This document shows, piece by piece, positions 1-6,183 of a DNA stretch of 8,826 nt. Source of the DNA: Micrococcales bacterium. GTDB taxonomy: Bacteria; Actinomycetota; Actinomycetes; Actinomycetales; Dermatophilaceae. The position numbers were made by a program, and so were the translations under genes. The stretch covers positions 1 to 8,826 of the forward strand of contig PKWT01000092.1 of the NCBI GenBank assembly GCA_003132125.1, written 5' to 3'. The notes under the pieces were generated by a model that searched no databases, had not been told where the DNA came from, and saw only the letters and a list, made by a program, of their open reading frames with translations. The stretch's first letter is position 1; each line of letters starts with the position of its first letter.

Positions 1-183
1 CCTAACCTCCGTGGTCAGTACAGCTAGGCGGGCGAACTGTTGGCGCTGTGTGGCTCGACGATGGCACCTCGTTATGCACGCATTTACCTATTGGAGCTGG
101 ATTCGCCACTGTCCGGTGCTTGGTAGACGGGGACGATGACTTGCACCTAATGATGGCGATGGCCAGAGACCAAATCATGATCG

Positions 184-208
184 TGAGCAAATGCTCAGAC
201 TGTGAGCA
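184..208. promoter_or_regulatory. Candidate operator for the SorC/LsrR-type regulator
   Basis: Seen: a perfect inverted repeat TGAGCA-AA-TGCTCA at 184-197, followed by a third half-site TGAGCA at 203-208. The 7-mer GTGAGCA occurs at 183-189 and 202-208, 19 bp apart and so on nearly the same helix face. Known: SorC/DeoR-family sugar regulators such as LsrR bind as oligomers to short palindromes and repeated half-sites near the promoter they control. Inferred: this is the site at which the regulator encoded at 5108-6115 controls the operon. The array lies just upstream of the possible -35 box and about 105 bp before the first start codon. No second copy of the full palindrome was found in the window. 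Confidence 0.5.
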
Positions 209-213
209 GATCC

Positions 214-242
214 TTGCACAGGACAAAATAGGGCAGTAGTTT
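214..242 (+). promoter_or_regulatory. Weak promoter-like pair (-35/-10) for the operon
   Basis: TTGCAC at 214-219 and TAGTTT at 237-242 are separated by 17 bp. The -35 box matches four of six consensus bases and the -10 box fits the loose TANNNT pattern of actinobacterial housekeeping promoters. Transcription would begin near 249, leaving a leader of about 65 nt before the GTG at 314. Its support is position: directly downstream of the candidate operator and upstream of the first gene. By sequence alone it is marginal. Confidence 0.3.
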
Positions 243-313
243 GTGGGAAGTGGCGAGGATCACCGACCCGCAAAGCGACCTTCGGAAGCACATTCGAAAG
301 GCTGGACGGCACT

Positions 314-1858
314 GTGTCGAATGAGCCAAATGGGGCAGGTCGAAAGCCATCCTCGACGCCTCGTCTTCGTGTCTCGGGGATTAGTAAGCATTTTGAGGCG
401 GTGCGCGCCCTGACTGACGTGTCGTTCGATTTTGCGGCAGGGGAAATTCATGCCCTGGTCGGCGAGAACGGCGCGGGCAAGTCAACGCTGGTCGGTGTCA
501 TCACCGGCCTGATCGGACCCGACAGTGGCTTCGTCGAACTCGACGGGAAGCCCATACGGTTCCGGAACCCGCTCGAGGCGCGGGCGGCGGGTGTGACGGC
601 TGTCTTCCAGGACCCCAACTTGTTCCCGCACCTTTCGGTGGCAGAGAACATCTTCACCGGTAACTATCCACGCTCCGGGGCCTTTGTCGACCGCAAAGCC
701 ATGGCGCGCGAGGCGCGAGCGAAGTTGGACGACCTCGGGTTCGACCTCGACGCTGACCGGCTCGTTGCGGGCCTGACCGTTGCGGAGGCACAGTTCGTCG
801 AGATTGCGCGGGCCGTCGACACGGGCCTGAAGATTCTCATCCTGGACGAGCCCACAAGCGCGCTGACGCCTGGCGAGGCAGAAAAGCTCTATGCAGTCGC
901 GCGCAAGCTCAAGAGCCTCGGCACCACGGTTGTCTGGATCTCGCACCGGATGGAGGAGATTCGGGTCCTCGCGGACACGATCACCGTCCTGCGCGACGGG
1001 GGGCACGTGCAGACGTCGCCGGCTGCCGAGCTCGACGACGACGCCATGATCCGACTAATGGTGGGTCGCTCCGTGGTGCTCAATCAGGTGGCCCGCACCG
1101 AGCCAGTCGGGCCGCCCCGGTTGGCTGTCGAACACCTGAGCCTGCCCGGTGTCTTCGACGACATCAGCTTCGAGGTCGCCGAGGGCGAGATCGTCGGTGT
1201 CGCGGGCCTCGTCGGTTCGGGGCGTTCCGAGATCGCACAGGGAATCTTCGGGCTCAGCCCGAGGATGACCGGGGTCGTGCGGGTCGGCGGTGCGCAGGTC
1301 AAGCCGCGGAGTCCGGCCGCCATGGCCGATCACGGAGTCGTCTACTTGCCCGAGGATCGGGATGCTGAGGGTGTCATCTCGAGCCTGAGCATCGCTGCGA
1401 ACATCTCGCTGCCGAGCACCCGCCGACTGAGCCGGTTCGGGTTCATGCAGTCGCGCCGGGAGCGCGAGCTCGCCTCCCAGCAGGGTCAGGCGCTCCGCAT
1501 CAAGGGCCACGTCCAGGACCCAGTCAGTTCGTTGTCTGGGGGGAATCGGCAGAAGGTCGCGCTCGCACGGTGGCTGGCGACCGACCCGCGCGTTCTCTTG
1601 CTCGACGAGCCCACCCATGGCATTGACGTGGGGACGAAGGCGCAGGTCCACGACATAATGCGGAACCTCGCCCGTGAGGGGCGCATGGCCATCCTGATGA
1701 TCTCGTCCGACCTGCTGGAGGTCATCGCTGTTAGCGACCGCGTCCTGGTGATCTCACGTGGCCGATTGACCGCTGACATCCCGATCTCGGAGGCGAGCCA
1801 GGAACGTATCCTCGCGGCGGCCACCCGTGCGTCCAACGGGAAGGACGCCGTCGCATGA
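314..1858 (+). CDS. Sugar ABC transporter ATP-binding protein, LsrA/RbsA/AraG-like (CUT2)
   Basis: Cytoplasmic ATPase that powers the importer formed with the next three gene products. The 514 residues hold two fused nucleotide-binding domains, the normal architecture and length for CUT2 transporters of ribose, arabinose, rhamnose or AI-2. Domain 1 has an intact Walker A (GENGAGKST, residues 50-58), a degenerate signature (LTVAEAQ, 154-160) and Walker B with DEPTS (about 174-182). Domain 2 has a degenerate Walker A (GLVGSGRSE, 298-306, Arg for Lys), a perfect LSGGN signature (407-411) and Walker B with DEPTHGID (about 427-438). This asymmetry is usual in the family. The GTG start at 314 is chosen because homology begins about 16 residues later and no in-frame ATG fits. 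Its ribosome binding site is poor (GGAC 304-307 or AAAGG 297-301). The stop overlaps the next start (ATGA). The substrate cannot be read from the ATPase. Confidence 0.95.
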   Translation: MSNEPNGAGRKPSSTPRLRVSGISKHFEAVRALTDVSFDFAAGEIHALVGENGAGKSTLVGVITGLIGPDSGFVELDGKPIRFRNPLEARAAGVTAVFQDPNLFPHLSVAENIFTGNYPRSGAFVDRKAMAREARAKLDDLGFDLDADRLVAGLTVAEAQFVEIARAVDTGLKILILDEPTSALTPGEAEKLYAVARKLKSLGTTVVWISHRMEEIRVLADTITVLRDGGHVQTSPAAELDDDAMIRLMVGRSVVLNQVARTEPVGPPRLAVEHLSLPGVFDDISFEVAEGEIVGVAGLVGSGRSEIAQGIFGLSPRMTGVVRVGGAQVKPRSPAAMADHGVVYLPEDRDAEGVISSLSIAANISLPSTRRLSRFGFMQSRRERELASQQGQALRIKGHVQDPVSSLSGGNRQKVALARWLATDPRVLLLDEPTHGIDVGTKAQVHDIMRNLAREGRMAILMISSDLLEVIAVSDRVLVISRGRLTADIPISEASQERILAAATRASNGKDAVA

Positions 1859-2898
1859 CCGCCTCCGTTCAGACCGTACCCGAGCGGCTGAAGGAACGGC
1901 TGCAGATCTCCGGCGGATCCGCAGCGCTGCGGATCCGCTTCATGGGCGTCCTCGCCTTCCAGGCGCTGCTCATGGTGGTGTTCACGGCTCTCGTGCCCCG
2001 CTTTATCGGCTGGGGCAACGTGCAGAGCATCCTCTTCACCGCTGCGATCCTCGCGATGGTCGCGGCGGGCCAGACATTGGTTGTGCTTACTGGGAACCTC
2101 GACCTGTCGGTCGGGTCCATTATGGGATTGAGCGCGTATGTCGTGTACGACCTCGCGAGCCAGGCGCCCGTGCTCAAGCCGTATGTCGTTCTCGTCGCGA
2201 TCATTTTCGGTGTCGTGCTCGGGGCCATCAACGGCTTCCTTGTGGCGGTTCTGGAAATTCCGTCGATTGTCGCCACGCTTGGGACCCTGTCCGTCTACCG
2301 AGGCTTTGTGTCCTTCTACGCGCACGCCAGGGAGGTATCGGTCGGCGAGCTGCCGCAGTGGGCGCGGCATCTGGCCAGCGCCAACTGGCTTGGGGTGTCC
2401 GCGTACGTATGGCTCGCTGTCGCGCTGGTTCTCCTAGTCGGGTTCGCCCTCCGGACTCTGCCGTGGGGCCGCAAGATCTACGCCTACGGCTCGAACCCTC
2501 GTGCCGCGTACTACTACGGGCTCAGTTCGCGGCGCATCGTCATCGGTGCCTATATCGGTGCGGGCGTGATCGCCGCCCTCGTCGGACTCCTCCTCGGGGC
2601 CCAGGTCGGCAACATCAACTCGCTCCTCGCCGACGGTATCGAGCTGCAGGTTCTCGCCGCTGTCGTCATCGGAGGGGTAAGCATCTGGGGCGGGTCTGGG
2701 ACCGTGTACGGGGCAGCGATGGGTGCCATCGTCCTGGCCACCATCAACAACGGTCTCGTCCTCCTGGGTGTCCAGGAGTTCTACCGACTGATCTTCCAGG
2801 GCGCCGCGATCGTCGCCGCTGTCGCGGTGGACGCCCTCGTCCAGAGACGGGTACAAAGCGCGACCAACCGTCGCGCAATCATGGAGGTGACCTCGTGA
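1855..2898 (+). CDS. Sugar ABC transporter permease, LsrC/RbsC-like
   Basis: One of two membrane subunits of the importer, forming the translocation path with the product of the next gene. The 347-residue protein has a charged N-terminus of about 28 residues and then repeated hydrophobic spans (approximately 30-48, 58-78, 110-135, 183-200, 228-250, 265-300, 311-327). It carries the family motif AGQTLVVLTGNLDLSVGS (71-88), the cytoplasmic coupling stretch around PSIVATLGTLSVYRG (136-150) and VIGGVSIWGGSGTVYGA (271-287), all typical of BPD_transp_2 permeases. ATG 1855 overlaps the ATPase stop by four bases and is preceded by GGGAAGGA (1838-1845). Its own stop overlaps the GTG start of the second permease, so the first three genes are translationally coupled. 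Two distinct permeases rather than one homodimer-forming permease is the arrangement of lsr and rhamnose transporters. Confidence 0.94.
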   Translation: MTASVQTVPERLKERLQISGGSAALRIRFMGVLAFQALLMVVFTALVPRFIGWGNVQSILFTAAILAMVAAGQTLVVLTGNLDLSVGSIMGLSAYVVYDLASQAPVLKPYVVLVAIIFGVVLGAINGFLVAVLEIPSIVATLGTLSVYRGFVSFYAHAREVSVGELPQWARHLASANWLGVSAYVWLAVALVLLVGFALRTLPWGRKIYAYGSNPRAAYYYGLSSRRIVIGAYIGAGVIAALVGLLLGAQVGNINSLLADGIELQVLAAVVIGGVSIWGGSGTVYGAAMGAIVLATINNGLVLLGVQEFYRLIFQGAAIVAAVAVDALVQRRVQSATNRRAIMEVTS

Positions 2899-3875
2899 GC
2901 AGGCAGTTGCGGACCTATTCCTCCGAGCTCATCCTGGTCGGACTCATCGTTCTCGCCGCCGTATGGTCGAGCGGGCTGTCCCCGTACTTCCTCGACACGA
3001 GCAACCTTCTCCGCTCAGCGCAGTTCTTCGTGATCTTCGCGCTGATGGCCTTCGGTCTCTTCCCTGTCGTCGTCCAGGGGGAGATCGACATCTCACTCGC
3101 ATCGACGCTCGCGGTCGGGAGCGTGTTGTTCGCTCTGCTGTCGGTCCGCGGGGTGTCGCTCTTCGCTGCGCTGCCGATCGTTCTCGTGGCCACCGCCGCC
3201 CTCGGCGCCGTCAACGGGCTGCTGGTCGCCTATGCCGGACTGCCCTCGCTGGCCGTGACGCTCGGAACGATGGGCGCCTACCGCGGGCTTGCCTACCTGC
3301 TCGCGGGCGATTCGGGCGTTACCGGGATCACGCCGGACTACCGCCTGCTCGGCAGTTCCTGGGTCGGGATTGTGCCCTCTTCAGTGGTCCTCGCGCTGAT
3401 CATCGCGGGGGCGTGTGCGCTCCTCATGGGGACCACTTCCTTCGGTCGGTACAGCTATGCGATCGGCAGCAGCCCGGCCGCATCGCGGATGGCGGCAGTG
3501 CCGGTCAACCGCACCCGGGTCGCGGCGTACGCCCTCGCGGGTGGGCTGTCGGGCCTCGCCGGTCTGGTCTGGGTGAGCCAGTATCAGTCCGCGCGGGGCG
3601 ACAACGCCGATGGCTCGATCTTGTTCGTGTTGACGGCGGTCGTGCTGGGCGGGGTGTCGATCAAAGGGGGGAGCGGCCGGGCTGTTGGGGTGCTCCTCGC
3701 GGTGGTCTTGCTCGGCACCATCCTGACGGGGATGCAGCTTGCCAACGTCCCCGGCACAAGCCAGACGCTTGTCATTGGCGCGCTCCTGATCGGGGCAATT
3801 GGGCTTCCACGAGCAGTCCAGCTCATCCGGCAACGGTTCGGGTCGGGACAGCTGACCGCACCCGCAGGCGAATAG
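2895..3875 (+). CDS. Sugar ABC transporter permease, LsrD-like
   Basis: Second membrane subunit of the importer, 326 residues. Hydrophobic segments run from residue 11 to about 305. Family motifs are VVVQGEIDISLAST (58-71, a variant of the usual GGIDLSVGS), PSLAVTLGTMGAYRG (117-131) and VVLGGVSIKGGSG (249-261). The frame is open back to 1827, but that upstream part is out-of-frame shadow of the first permease. GTG 2895 is preceded at a 6-nt spacing by GGAGGT (2883-2888), overlaps the previous stop as GTGA, and gives a protein of normal length. The gene ends 106 bp before the binding-protein gene, the widest gap inside the importer genes. Confidence 0.93.
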   Translation: MSRQLRTYSSELILVGLIVLAAVWSSGLSPYFLDTSNLLRSAQFFVIFALMAFGLFPVVVQGEIDISLASTLAVGSVLFALLSVRGVSLFAALPIVLVATAALGAVNGLLVAYAGLPSLAVTLGTMGAYRGLAYLLAGDSGVTGITPDYRLLGSSWVGIVPSSVVLALIIAGACALLMGTTSFGRYSYAIGSSPAASRMAAVPVNRTRVAAYALAGGLSGLAGLVWVSQYQSARGDNADGSILFVLTAVVLGGVSIKGGSGRAVGVLLAVVLLGTILTGMQLANVPGTSQTLVIGALLIGAIGLPRAVQLIRQRFGSGQLTAPAGE

Positions 3876-3941
3876 GTCGTCCAGGGGAAATGCCCGGGTC
3901 GGCGGCACCACCTCGGCCGAGCGGTCGAGCAGAGACGACGA

Positions 3942-3957
3942 TGCTGCGTCCGCAGCA
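3942..3957 (+). repeat. Perfect inverted repeat before the binding-protein gene
   Basis: TGCTGCG-TC-CGCAGCA is a perfect 7-bp inverted repeat with a 2-nt centre. As RNA it would fold as a 6-bp stem closed by a GTCC loop. It lies in the 106-bp gap between the second permease and the binding-protein gene, about ten bases before AGAAAGG, that gene's ribosome binding site. A second palindrome, CTCGGCCGAG, sits at 3912-3921. Such structures upstream of a binding-protein gene can protect or boost that part of the message. It could equally be a protein-binding palindrome or chance in G/C-rich DNA. Confidence 0.35.
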
Positions 3958-3981
3958 CGGCGACACTAGAAAGGTAAACTG

Positions 3982-5046
3982 ATGAGTCGAATTCAGCCGA
4001 GCCGGCGCGTTGCCGGCTTGATGGCCTTTGCGACGGCTGCCCTGGTGCTAACCGCCTGCTCCACGCAGGCGCCAGGATCCTCGGGCGCGACCGCTTCGGC
4101 CTCGCAAAGCGGTGGGTCGGCAGTCAAAGCCAAGATCTTCATGGCCCCGAAGTTCACGGGGCTTGCCTACTTCGAAGTTGCCCGCAAGGGCGGGGAACAA
4201 GCTGCCAAGGACCTCGGCATCGACTTCAAGTACATCGGGTCGGACAAGCCCGAGGCGAGCGCGCAGATCGCCACACTGACCAACGCGATTCCCCAGCACC
4301 CGGATGCTCTGGTCGTCAGCGCCATCGACGGCGACGCTGTCGCACCCGCTCTTGAGCAGGCGCGACAGGCCGGGATCAAGGTCGTCACCTACGACGCGGA
4401 TGCAGCCGTTACCGCGCGCGATATCTTCGTCAACCAGCTCACCTACGAGTTGGCCGCGAAGACGATGCTCGACGCCGCCCTGCTGAACTCCCCGAGCGGC
4501 GGGCTGGTGGCGTTCATCTCGGCCTCGCCGAGCGCCCCAAACCACGCGGCGCACGTCAAGTTCATGAAGCAGCTGATGGACACGGACCCCAAGTACGCCT
4601 CGCTGAAGTACGTCAGCACAGTTCAGTTCGCTGGTGACGATGCGACGAAGAGCCAGGAGATCGCCCGGAACCTCATGCAGGCACACCCTGACCTCAAGGT
4701 GATCATCTCGTCCTCGGCCGTCTCGGCCCCTGCCGCCGAGCAGGCCATCATCGACGCAGGCAAGGGCGGTCAGGTGTTCGCCACCGGTGTTGCACTGCCG
4801 AGCTCCGTCCGCGACTTCATCAAAAGCGGTAACTCGAAGGCGTTCATGATGTGGGACCCGGCTGAGCTCGGGTACATCGCGACCGTCGCTGCGGACGAGC
4901 TGGTGAAAGGCACGATCACAGGCAAGGAAGGTGACATCGTCGATGCCGGGGCCGCCGGCAAGTACACCGTGGGTAAGGACGGCGAGGTCGACTACAACAA
5001 GCCGCTCATTTTTACCGCTGCCAACATCGACAAATATCAATTCTGA
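3982..5046 (+). CDS. Sugar-binding lipoprotein of the ABC importer, LsrB/RhaS-like
   Basis: Extracellular, membrane-anchored substrate receptor of 354 residues that delivers the ligand to the permeases. The N-terminus has arginines, a hydrophobic stretch (about 10-25) and a lipobox VLTAC with the acylated cysteine at 26, then a Ser/Ala/Gly linker to about 48. The mature part is a periplasmic-binding-protein type I fold (Peripla_BP_4). It follows the LsrB pattern: K57 in APKFTG, YDADA (137-141), the ATKSQ stretch (221-225), PAAEQ (250-254) and a C-terminal NIDKYQF. By remembered alignment to LsrB, K57, D138 and A246 match AI-2 contact residues, whereas N187, H188 and S244 replace Asp, Gln and Pro. 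I therefore do not call it an AI-2 receptor; rhamnose-like, pentose or other small sugars are more likely. ATG 3982 has AGAAAGG (3968-3974) at 7 nt. A strong stem-loop follows the stop. Confidence 0.93.
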   Translation: MSRIQPSRRVAGLMAFATAALVLTACSTQAPGSSGATASASQSGGSAVKAKIFMAPKFTGLAYFEVARKGGEQAAKDLGIDFKYIGSDKPEASAQIATLTNAIPQHPDALVVSAIDGDAVAPALEQARQAGIKVVTYDADAAVTARDIFVNQLTYELAAKTMLDAALLNSPSGGLVAFISASPSAPNHAAHVKFMKQLMDTDPKYASLKYVSTVQFAGDDATKSQEIARNLMQAHPDLKVIISSSAVSAPAAEQAIIDAGKGGQVFATGVALPSSVRDFIKSGNSKAFMMWDPAELGYIATVAADELVKGTITGKEGDIVDAGAAGKYTVGKDGEVDYNKPLIFTAANIDKYQF

Positions 5047-5058
5047 TTCATTGAGGCT

Positions 5059-5106
5059 CGGTCGTCCTCCCTGCCCACCGTTGTGCAGGCGCAGGGAGGA
5101 TGACCG
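5059..5106 (+). promoter_or_regulatory. Strong stem-loop after the binding-protein gene, covering the regulator's ribosome binding site
   Basis: Positions 5059-5074 pair with 5091-5106: 16 consecutive pairs with one G-U (5064/5101), around a 16-nt loop (5075-5090). The stem starts 12 nt after the binding-protein stop. Its 3' arm contains AGGGAGGA (5093-5100), the best ribosome binding site for the regulator, and ends one base before the TTG at 5108. No T-tract follows. Possible roles are a 3' stabiliser of the binding-protein message, a partial terminator of the U-poor kind seen in actinobacteria, or a block on regulator translation. These can coexist. Any of them would make binding protein far more abundant than regulator. 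Confidence 0.65.
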
Positions 5107-5107
5107 G

Positions 5108-6115
5108 TTGTCTCGATCAGGCGAGGACGCCTGGGATGGAGACCTTGTGGCTAGCATCGGCAGGTCCGGCACTGCTCAGACCGACCAGGACCGGCAAGCT
5201 GTCCTCGTGCGTGCGGCGTGGTTGTACTACAAGGACCGACTGACGCAGGCGGAGATAGCTGAGCGGTTGTTCGTCTCCCGCGCGACTGTCGGACGCCTGT
5301 TGGACGCCGCACGCGACGAGGGGATCGTCCGGTTCGAGATCAGCGCCGACCACCTGGCAGCCTTCGAGCTCAGTGGCCGACTCCGTGAGCGCTACGGGCT
5401 GGCTGACGCGATCGTCGTGCCCCGCGCATCCAGCGCTGACGCCGCCGACCGGGCCAACGAGCGGGTGGCGGCTGCCGGGGCCGAGTACGTCAAGCGATTC
5501 CTCAAGCCTGGCGCGGTGATCGGGGTGGGCTGGGGCGACACCGTCACCCGCGTGCTGCTCGCCTTGCCCCGTAGTTCCCTCGAGGGGGTCACGATCGCGA
5601 CGGTCGCGGGTGGCATCAACGCTTACACACGGCAGATCAGCGCCCTGAGTACCAACGGAGTCAACGAGCACCTGCGGGTCATCCCGGCACCGCTGATCGC
5701 GTCCTCCGCGACCATCGCGGCCGCGCTACGACAGGACGCCTCGGTGACGAGCGTCCTGCGGCTCGCTGAGGGCGCGGTAGCCACCCTCACCGGTATCGGG
5801 TCCAGCCGGACCGTGGCCAGTTCGGTGCGGTCCGGGCTCTTCAGCCAGGAACAGGTGGACGAGTTTCGTGCCATGGGCGCGGTCGGAGACATGCTCGGCG
5901 AGTGGTTTGACGCCAAGGGCGCGGCCCTCGTCGGAGCGGCGTCCGACAGGAAGATAGGAATGGGCATCGACCAGCTGCGTCGGATGCCGAATGTCGTCGG
6001 CGTCGCCGGCGGTCCGGACAAGGTCGAGGCGATAGCGGGCGTGCTCAGGGGCGGCTACCTGGACGTGCTGGTTACGGATGAGGACGTCGCTGAACTACTC
6101 CTGGAAGGGCTGTGA
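5108..6115 (+). CDS. SorC/DeoR-family transcriptional regulator, LsrR-like
   Basis: Cytoplasmic sugar-responsive DNA-binding regulator, 335 residues from the chosen start. The N-terminal helix-turn-helix is clear: LTQAEIAERLFVSRATVGRL (residues 45-64), followed by DEGIV. The C-terminal sugar-phosphate-binding domain starts near 88. Its hallmarks include VIGVGWGDTVTRVL (137-150), VATLTGIGS (224-232), GAVGDMLGEWFD (257-268) and GVAGGPDKVEAIAGVLRGGY (298-317) with LVTDED (321-326). Relatives usually bind a phosphorylated intermediate that releases them from DNA. The frame is open back to 4931 inside the binding-protein gene. I chose TTG 5108 because AGGGAGGA lies 7 nt upstream; GTG 5147 with GGAG (5138-5141) is an alternative giving 322 residues. 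The probable target is the palindrome at 184-208. Whether it represses or activates, and its effector, cannot be read from the sequence. Confidence 0.93.
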   Translation: MSRSGEDAWDGDLVASIGRSGTAQTDQDRQAVLVRAAWLYYKDRLTQAEIAERLFVSRATVGRLLDAARDEGIVRFEISADHLAAFELSGRLRERYGLADAIVVPRASSADAADRANERVAAAGAEYVKRFLKPGAVIGVGWGDTVTRVLLALPRSSLEGVTIATVAGGINAYTRQISALSTNGVNEHLRVIPAPLIASSATIAAALRQDASVTSVLRLAEGAVATLTGIGSSRTVASSVRSGLFSQEQVDEFRAMGAVGDMLGEWFDAKGAALVGAASDRKIGMGIDQLRRMPNVVGVAGGPDKVEAIAGVLRGGYLDVLVTDEDVAELLLEGL

Positions 6116-6148
6116 CATCCGGCCGCACGATGACATCCGTCCGTACGA
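6113..6148. repeat. 18-bp tandem direct repeat between regulator and aldolase genes
   Basis: TGACATCCGGCCGCACGA (6113-6130) is followed immediately by TGACATCCGTCCGTACGA (6131-6148): two copies in exact tandem, identical at 16 of 18 positions. The first copy begins at the regulator's stop codon. The repeat occupies half of the 68-bp spacer before the aldolase ATG. It may be a recent small duplication or a repeated protein-binding site. It shares no obvious half-site with the candidate operator at 184-208. Confidence 0.6.
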
Positions 6149-6183
6149 TCCGTTCACACGCAAATACGTTTCTGGAGGACAAC

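Larger units (their letters stand above)
1..313. other. Non-coding leader region upstream of the operon
   Basis: No convincing gene lies here. The stretch is visibly poorer in G+C (31 of 60 in 121-180) than the coding region that follows. Two small open frames, 48-239 on + and 2-226 on -, lack a ribosome binding site, begin at GTG or TTG, and encode nothing I recognise. The right half holds the palindromic candidate operator at 184-208 and a weak promoter-like pair at 214-242, both listed separately. The left part, 1-180, shows nothing I can interpret. No upstream gene end can be identified with confidence. Confidence 0.7.

Noticed and set aside
2..226. 74-residue open frame on - in the leader, a possible divergent gene.
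   Set aside because: It starts at TTG without a purine-rich site upstream, and its Ser/Pro-rich composition looks like random translation.
48..239. 63-residue open frame on + in the leader.
   Set aside because: GTG start, no ribosome binding site, no recognisable motif, and it runs through the candidate operator and promoter.
1827..2894. The second permease reading frame stays open upstream to 1827, which would give a 682-residue protein.
   Set aside because: The upstream part is Arg-rich out-of-frame translation of the first permease, and GTG 2895 with GGAGGT gives a normal-length permease.
5059..5106. Calling the stem-loop a classical intrinsic terminator.
   Set aside because: There is no T-tract after the stem, and the regulator's start codon follows at once. 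It is kept as a regulatory or mRNA-stability element with termination only as one option.
4931..5107. N-terminal extension of the regulator into the binding-protein gene, starting at ATG 4931.
   Set aside because: It would overlap 116 bases of a well-supported gene and has no regulator-like sequence. TTG 5108 has a strong ribosome binding site and a normal protein length.
4048..5172. Long minus-strand open frames opposite the genes (also 1486-2370 and 7523-8410).
   Set aside because: They are antisense shadows expected in G/C-rich genes: strongly biased composition, no domains, and opposite sequences with clear family motifs.
5173..5181. TGCTCAGAC inside the regulator gene as a second operator.
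   Set aside because: It matches nine bases of the leader array but has no partner half-site, so it is only a single half-site that may be chance.
6112..6183. Longer aldolase starting at GTG 6112, overlapping the regulator stop.
   Set aside because: The extra 24 residues are repeat-derived and not family-like, and ATG 6184 has a clear GGAGG. It cannot be fully excluded, because stop/start overlaps are common in this operon.
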